Source: an uncultured Verrucomicrobia subdivision 3 bacterium
GTDB taxonomy: Bacteria > Verrucomicrobiota > Verrucomicrobiia > Limisphaerales > UBA11358
Assembly (NCBI GenBank): GCA_903911825.1
Contig: CAIWFB010000102.1
Span: 1-55,578, forward strand
Length of the DNA stretch: 55,578 bases
Reading direction: 5' to 3'
The translations under genes were made by a program, and so were the position numbers. Positions 55,487 through 55,578 of this stretch are shown here, in pieces; position 1 is the first letter of the stretch, and every line of letters begins with the position of its first letter. The notes below the pieces were generated by a model that saw only the letters and a list, made by a program, of their open reading frames with translations, was not told the DNA's origin and did not search any database.

Positions 55487-55578
55487 TCACCTTCCGAGCA
55501 AAGGGAACTGGATTTTCAGGTCTCCGTCAAGCTGTTGATTCCGCTTCGAGGTAGCAGCAGCAGGAGGGGGAGCTTCGA
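55487..55578 (-). CDS. C-terminal end of a gene running in from the right edge (partial)
   Basis: The last 29 codons of a minus-strand gene are visible: an Ala/Pro-rich stretch (EAPPPAAATSKRNQQ) followed by LDGDLKIQFPLLGR and TGA at 55487. The other two frames on this strand are interrupted or run into the repeat, and this ending has the composition of a real protein. The family cannot be told from so little. Confidence 0.5.
   Translation of the reverse strand, partial: EAPPPAAATSKRNQQLDGDLKIQFPLLGR

Noticed and set aside
1-55578. tRNA, rRNA or intact insertion sequence
   Set aside because: No cloverleaf, rRNA core sequence, transposase or terminal inverted repeat was found on reading both strands by eye; a covariance-model search could still reveal a small RNA.

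Overview
The window looks like chromosome from a Verrucomicrobiota bacterium (Limisphaerales/Pedosphaera-like), a Gram-negative with moderately high GC. The evidence is two short prepilin-like proteins with an N-terminal methylation motif and an H-X9-DG tail, a PEP-CTERM protein, giant secreted proteins built from Ig, LamG, beta-helix and Calx-beta-like modules, an LpxL-like acyltransferase, and extragenic repeats of the kind common in this phylum. No rRNA, tRNA, phage or intact insertion sequence was seen. The phylum assignment is inferred from gene style only.

Layout. 1-9.7 kb (all minus strand): a very large secreted protein, a secreted alkaline-phosphatase-superfamily phosphodiesterase, the ppk1-sixA pair (polyphosphate kinase and phosphohistidine phosphatase), a GH1 beta-glycosidase and a small membrane protein. 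9.7-10.7 kb is non-coding and rich in repeats. 10.7-15.8 kb: a glycosyltransferase and an LpxH-like phosphoesterase, then a dicarboxylate symporter and gamma-glutamyltransferase on the plus strand.

15.8-38.2 kb is a starch/maltodextrin locus. It holds a DPE2-like 4-alpha-glucanotransferase, a PEP-CTERM protein, four exported GH13 amylase-family enzymes, a secreted carbohydrate-binding-type protein, a two-component system whose sensor has an extracytoplasmic jelly-roll-like domain, a prepilin-like protein and an SLC45/GPH-like sugar transporter. A 14-bp inverted repeat, consensus CGCACAAAGATGCG, sits in front of most transcription units here. It occurs six times, plus one degenerate copy. This is the best evidence that the locus is one regulon. 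In the model, secreted amylases cut alpha-glucan, the transporter imports short sugars, MalQ processes them in the cytoplasm, and the sensor kinase or an unlinked repressor sets expression.

38.2-55.6 kb: a GreA/B-like factor, a LamG protein, a rhodanese, argG next to an AT-richer orphan gene, a beta-helix protein, an LpxL-like acyltransferase, a second prepilin-like protein, an Ig-rich PL1 pectate lyase, an L7Ae-like protein and an ABC-F ATPase. The last 90 bases hold the end of one more gene.

The most unusual structure is three unrelated-in-sequence but identically phased arrays of about 21-bp units (10161-10391, 38816-39107, 42123-42437), all in non-coding DNA. The third sits beside a 420-bp train of nine short hairpins (42724-43144).
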